Positions 58,021-64,000 of a stretch of DNA of 64,000 nucleotides are shown piece by piece. The stretch spans positions 142,380 through 206,379 of the forward strand of contig MKUH01000024.1 of the NCBI GenBank assembly GCA_001897745.1, given 5' to 3'. The position numbers and the translations under genes are program-made. How positions within the stretch are numbered: the stretch's first letter is position 1; the number at the start of each line of letters is the position of its first letter. Origin of the DNA: Candidatus Accumulibacter sp. 66-26. GTDB lineage: Bacteria; Pseudomonadota; Gammaproteobacteria; Burkholderiales; Rhodocyclaceae. The notes under the pieces are model-generated. The model had not been told where the DNA came from. It did not search any database and saw only the letters and a list, made by a program, of their open reading frames with translations.

Positions 58021-58641
58021 TCAAGCCTTCAGGCCCTTGCCGAGCAGATAGACTTCCGGGCTGCGATCGCGCGAAGCATCCGGCTTACGCGACGAAACGG
58101 TCTTGAACACCTTGCGCATCTCCTGCACGAATTCGTCGAAACCGTGCCCTTGGAAAACTTTGACCAGGAAAGCGCCGTCCGGTTTCAGCCAGTTGCGCGC
58201 GAAATCGAGACCGAGTTCCGCGAGATGCATCACCCGCGCCTGATCCGAGATGGGGATGCCCGATATATTGGGGGCCATATCGGAAAGAACAAGGCCGACC
58301 TTCTCGCCGGCCAGCATTTCTTCCAGCTTGAGCAGGATTTCCTCGTCGCGGAAATCGCCCTGGAAAAAGTCGACGCCGGGCAGCGGCGCCATCTCCAGCA
58401 GGTCGAGCGCCACCACGCGCCCCCGCCCCTTCTGCCGCTGGGCGGCGACCTGCGACCAGCCACCGGGGGTCGCGCCGAGGTCGACGACAACCTCGCCCGA
58501 ACGGATCAGGCGGTCCTTGTCGTCGATCTCCATCAGCTTGTACGAGGCACGCGAACGATAGCCCTCAGACTTCGCACGCTGTACGTAAGGATCATTTACA
58601 TGCTCGCGCAGCCAAGCATTGCTCGTTCTGGTTCGTGCCAT
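58021..58641 (-). CDS. rlmE: RlmE (FtsJ/RrmJ), 23S rRNA 2'-O-ribose methyltransferase
   Basis: Heat-shock-linked methyltransferase of 23S rRNA U2552. 206 residues. Seen: [24 protein letters not shown] with catalytic K35, SAM motif [26 protein letters not shown] with the catalytic Asp, and [14 protein letters not shown] with the catalytic Lys; the final Glu is in the [11 protein letters not shown] strand. Order rlmE-ftsH is conserved in proteobacteria. Divergent from yhbY across 44 bases. Confidence 0.96.
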   Translation of the reverse strand: MARTRTSNAWLREHVNDPYVQRAKSEGYRSRASYKLMEIDDKDRLIRSGEVVVDLGATPGGWSQVAAQRQKGRGRVVALDLLEMAPLPGVDFFQGDFRDEEILLKLEEMLAGEKVGLVLSDMAPNISGIPISDQARVMHLAELGLDFARNWLKPDGAFLVKVFQGHGFDEFVQEMRKVFKTVSSRKPDASRDRSPEVYLLGKGLKA

Positions 58642-58685
58642 CGCTGAAAATTCGGTAAAATGCGTTCTTTATAGAGGTTTAGTTC

Positions 58686-59069
58686 ATGCTCAATCTAAGC
58701 ACCGACGAGCGCCGCGCCCTGCGCGCCCGTGCCCACGCCCTGAATCCCGTCGTTGCAATCAGCCAGAACGGACTCTCCGAATCCGTCCTGAAAGAGATCG
58801 CCAACAGCCTGGCCAGCCACGAATTGATCAAGATCCGCGTCTTCAACGACGACCGGGAGCAGCGCGAGCAGTTCCTGGCGACCATTTGCCAGGAACTCGA
58901 AGCGGCGCCGGTACAGCATATCGGAAAACTGCTCGTGGTCTGGCGCCCCTCGCCCGAGAACAAGTCGGCCTCGGTGCTGCCGCAGCCCAAAACCCCGGGC
59001 CGCCCGCGCCGTTCGCGCAGCGAGCCGCGGCGCACCAAGCGCAGCTTCCAGGGCGGTTCTGGCCACTGA
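58686..59069 (+). CDS. yhbY: YhbY, CRM-domain RNA-binding protein
   Basis: 127 residues. A single CRM domain (about 1-95) as in E. coli YhbY, which associates with pre-50S ribosomal particles. Seen: LSTDERRALRARAHALNPVVAISQNGLSESVLKEI in pieces, LIKIRVFNDDREQREQF and GKLLVVWRPSPE. A C-terminal basic tail (RRSRSEPRRTKRSF) extends the usual domain by about 30 residues. A -10 TAAAAT lies at 58656-58661. Placed back to back with rlmE, as commonly seen. Confidence 0.93.
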   Translation: MLNLSTDERRALRARAHALNPVVAISQNGLSESVLKEIANSLASHELIKIRVFNDDREQREQFLATICQELEAAPVQHIGKLLVVWRPSPENKSASVLPQPKTPGRPRRSRSEPRRTKRSFQGGSGH

Positions 59070-59110
59070 GAGCGCACCCGCCGCTACGGCGGCGGTTTCC
59101 CGCCCGCTCC

Positions 59111-59572
59111 TCACGTCTTGGCGCGGGCGACGGCTGCCACGGCCCACAGGCCGAGCAGGCTCTGCACCAGATAGAGGATGCTGGAAATACCGTGCCAGAC
59201 GGCAAAACGCTCACGCAGCGCGCTCTCCATCACCTCGCGCGGCAGCGCTTCGGCTTTCATTTGCGCCATCAGCGGCTGAATGCCGAACAGGCTCGCCGCC
59301 GCCAACAGCCACATCGCCAGCAGCACGCGGAAATTCCAGCTCCGCCAGACCGCCGCGCCATGGCGCAGGCGCATGAAAATCAGCAGATAGGCACCACCGC
59401 CCACGCCAACCCAACCGATCAGGGCGAACAGCTTGCCGGCAACGACGCCGGCAAGCGCGCGATCGGCGAGCGTGGAAAACAGCGTCGGCGCAACCAGATA
59501 GCCGATTGTCCACAAGCCGCCCACCCACAGCGTCAGAACGACGGCATGGAGAGAGTCGGCAAGGCGGCGCAC
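59111..59572 (-). CDS. DUF4149 membrane protein
   Basis: 153 residues with four TM helices. Seen: LHAVVLTLWVGGLWTIGYLVAPTLF, GKLFALIGWVGVGGGAYLLIFMRLR, LLAMWLLAAASLFGIQPLMAQMK and FAVWHGISSILYLVQSLLGLWAV, which together match the DUF4149 (TMEM205-like) pattern. Function unknown. The start is 7 bases after the greA stop, so it shares the carAB-greA transcript. A weak GC hairpin (59078-59092) separates it from the convergent yhbY end. Confidence 0.87.
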   Translation of the reverse strand: MRRLADSLHAVVLTLWVGGLWTIGYLVAPTLFSTLADRALAGVVAGKLFALIGWVGVGGGAYLLIFMRLRHGAAVWRSWNFRVLLAMWLLAAASLFGIQPLMAQMKAEALPREVMESALRERFAVWHGISSILYLVQSLLGLWAVAAVARAKT

Positions 59573-59579
59573 GGAGATG

Positions 59580-60056
59580 CTATTCGTAGCGGACGTCGAG
59601 CACTTCGTATTCGCGCAGCCCGCCCGGCGCCTGCACTTGGGCGATGTCGCCGGCGAACTTGCCGATCAGCGCGCGGGCGATCGGCGAATTGACGGAAATC
59701 TTGCCGCCCTTGATGTCGGCCTCGTCCTCGCCGACGATCTGGTAGGTGACCTGATCGCCGGAATCCTGGTCTTCGAGATCGACCGTCGCGCCGAAAACGC
59801 AGCGTCCGTCGGCATCGAGCAGCTTGGGGTCGATGATCTGGGCGTTCGACAGCTTGCCTTCGACTTCCTGGATGCGCCCTTCGACGAAGCCTTGGCGTTC
59901 CTTGGCGGCGTCGTACTCGGCGTTTTCCGAGAGATCGCCGTGCGAGCGCGCCTCGGCGATCGCGGCGATCACGGAAGGGCGTTCGACGGTTTTCAACCGG
60001 TGCAGTTCGGCGCGAAGTTTTTCGGCGCCGGTGAGGGTCAGGGGTACCTTGCTCAT
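59580..60056 (-). CDS. greA: GreA, transcription elongation factor
   Basis: Stimulates RNA cleavage by backtracked RNA polymerase. 158 residues, the standard size. N-terminal antiparallel coiled coil (about 1-75) with the acidic tip motif [17 protein letters not shown] (catalytic D and E near 39-45), then an FKBP-like C-terminal domain with [26 protein letters not shown]. The ATG at 60056 (MSKVPLT) is the family start; five extra in-frame codons upstream are not needed. Follows carB after a hairpin terminator, an order widely conserved in proteobacteria. Confidence 0.97.
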   Translation of the reverse strand: MSKVPLTLTGAEKLRAELHRLKTVERPSVIAAIAEARSHGDLSENAEYDAAKERQGFVEGRIQEVEGKLSNAQIIDPKLLDADGRCVFGATVDLEDQDSGDQVTYQIVGEDEADIKGGKISVNSPIARALIGKFAGDIAQVQAPGGLREYEVLDVRYE

Positions 60057-60071
60057 ATCGTTCGCTACCAA

Positions 60072-60115
60072 AGCAAAACCGCCGGCGCCCGAAAAACGGG
60101 GCGTCGCCGGCGGTT
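60072..60115 (-). terminator. Hairpin between carB and greA
   Basis: AACCGCCGGCG (60077-60087) and CGCCGGCGGTT (60105-60115) form a stem with an inner GC loop; on the minus strand it is followed by TTTTGCTTT. Probably a partial terminator, since greA starts 16 bases further on. Confidence 0.65.
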
Positions 60116-60125
60116 CAAGGGTTGA

Positions 60126-63332
<3,207 letters not shown>

Positions 63333-63335
63333 GAG

Positions 63336-64000
63336 TTACTTTCCCTCGGCCTTCTTGTCTTGCATCAACTTGATGAATCGGTCGAACAGGTAGGCCACGT
63401 CGCGCGGGCCGGGGCTCGCTTCCGGGTGTCCCTGGAAGGAGAACGCCGGCACGTCGGTACGCGCCATGCCCTGCAGCGAGCCGTCAAACAGCGACACGTG
63501 CGTCGGCCGCAGAGTGGCCGGCAGCGTCTCGGCATCGACCGAAAAACCGTGGTTCTGGCTGGTGATCAGCACCTGATTGGTGTCGAGATCCTTGACCGGG
63601 TGATTGGCGCCGTGATGACCGAACTTCATCTTCATGGTCTTCGCACCGGAGGCCAGCGCCAGCAACTGGTGGCCAAGGCAGATGCCGTAAATCGGCACGC
63701 CACTGGTCAGCAGCTCCCGGATGGCGGTGATCGCGTAGTCGCACGGCTCGGGGTCGCCCGGGCCATTCGACAGGAAGATGCCGTCCGGCGCGTATTTCAG
63801 CACGTCGGCGGCGCTCGTCTGCGCCGGCACGACGGTGACCTGGCAAGCGCGCTCGGCGAGCATGCGCAGGATGTTGTGCTTGATCCCGTAGTCGTAGGCG
63901 ACGACCTTGAACTGCGGCGCGGCGGGCGCCTGGTAGCCTGTCAGCGTCCATTCGCCGCCTTCCCACTCGTAAGGGGAATCGACGCTGACGACCTTGGCCA
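63336..64000 (-). CDS. carA: CarA, carbamoyl-phosphate synthase small subunit (C-terminal part, cut by window edge)
   Basis: Glutaminase subunit that supplies ammonia to CarB. The frame runs off the right edge, so the N-terminal half lies outside; about 220 codons are visible. [15 protein letters not shown] begins the class I amidotransferase domain. The catalytic Cys is in [12 protein letters not shown] and the His-Glu pair is in [23 protein letters not shown] precedes them. The open frame continues upstream of the first internal ATG to position 64000 without a stop, confirming truncation only by the window. Confidence 0.96.
   Translation of the reverse strand, partial: AKVVSVDSPYEWEGGEWTLTGYQAPAAPQFKVVAYDYGIKHNILRMLAERACQVTVVPAQTSAADVLKYAPDGIFLSNGPGDPEPCDYAITAIRELLTSGVPIYGICLGHQLLALASGAKTMKMKFGHHGANHPVKDLDTNQVLITSQNHGFSVDAETLPATLRPTHVSLFDGSLQGMARTDVPAFSFQGHPEASPGPRDVAYLFDRFIKLMQDKKAEGK

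Overview
The window is about 64 kb of very GC-rich, densely coded bacterial chromosome. Gene content and arrangement suggest a betaproteobacterium, probably of the Rhodocyclales type. The pointers are the bioA-F-H-C overlaps, a rlmE-ftsH-folP-glmM neighbourhood next to pst genes, monofunctional lysC and hom with ACT domains, carAB-greA, and yhbY divergent from rlmE. The lineage is inferred from gene content only. There is no plasmid, phage or insertion-sequence gene, no rRNA and no CRISPR array. No gap without a gene exceeds about 300 bases.

Layout. 1-4277: biotin synthesis (partial bioA, bioF, bioH, bioC overlapping; bioD after a short gap). 4422-6390: yciB, a YciI-like protein, bolA and a secreted parvulin isomerase, closed by a terminator. 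6521-10531: purL on the minus strand. 10665-15964: a minus-strand operon of TonB-dependent receptor, orphan periplasmic binding protein and membrane GGDEF-EAL protein. 16218-19828: NAD(P)HX repair enzyme, an EamA transporter, nadC and a 45-residue membrane peptide. 19897-27700 (minus): alaC, alaA, hom, then a DUF2249 protein, a polytopic membrane protein and a GGDEF protein, and finally thrC. 27870-35450: an Mth938-domain gene followed by a complete L-Ara4N lipid A modification cluster (arnT, arnE, arnB, arnC, split arnA, arnD). 35530-39730: BI-1/YccA protein, alanine dehydrogenase, MetY-type sulfhydrylase and an alpha/beta hydrolase.

39784-44958: a truncated tRNA-Ser copy followed by an intact tRNA-Ser(UGA), AhpD-like protein, YkgJ-like Cys-cluster protein, queD, a radical SAM protein, a small XRE regulator, lysC, tRNA-Ser(GCU) and tRNA-Arg(ACG). 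45188-47743: a helical protein of unknown function, an AtaL-like protein and rlmD. 47893-51686: pstSCAB (minus strand) with a plausible Pho box. 51765-58641: glmM, an opposite-strand EAL-CBS-GGDEF gene, folP, ftsH and rlmE. 58686-64000: yhbY, a DUF4149 protein, greA, carB and partial carA.

How the genes fit together. Most are core metabolism: biotin, NAD, purine, pyrimidine/arginine, aspartate-family amino acids, phosphate uptake, cell-wall precursor, folate and RNA modification. On this background lie three c-di-GMP genes of different architecture. Two of them sit inside otherwise familiar housekeeping neighbourhoods (hom/thrC and folP/glmM). The third belongs to the receptor, binding-protein and GGDEF-EAL operon, which looks like a sensory unit linking an outer-membrane ligand to c-di-GMP and is the best candidate for an uncharacterised system here. 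The arn cluster predicts lipid A charge modification, with ArnA encoded as two separate proteins and a terminator hairpin before arnD.
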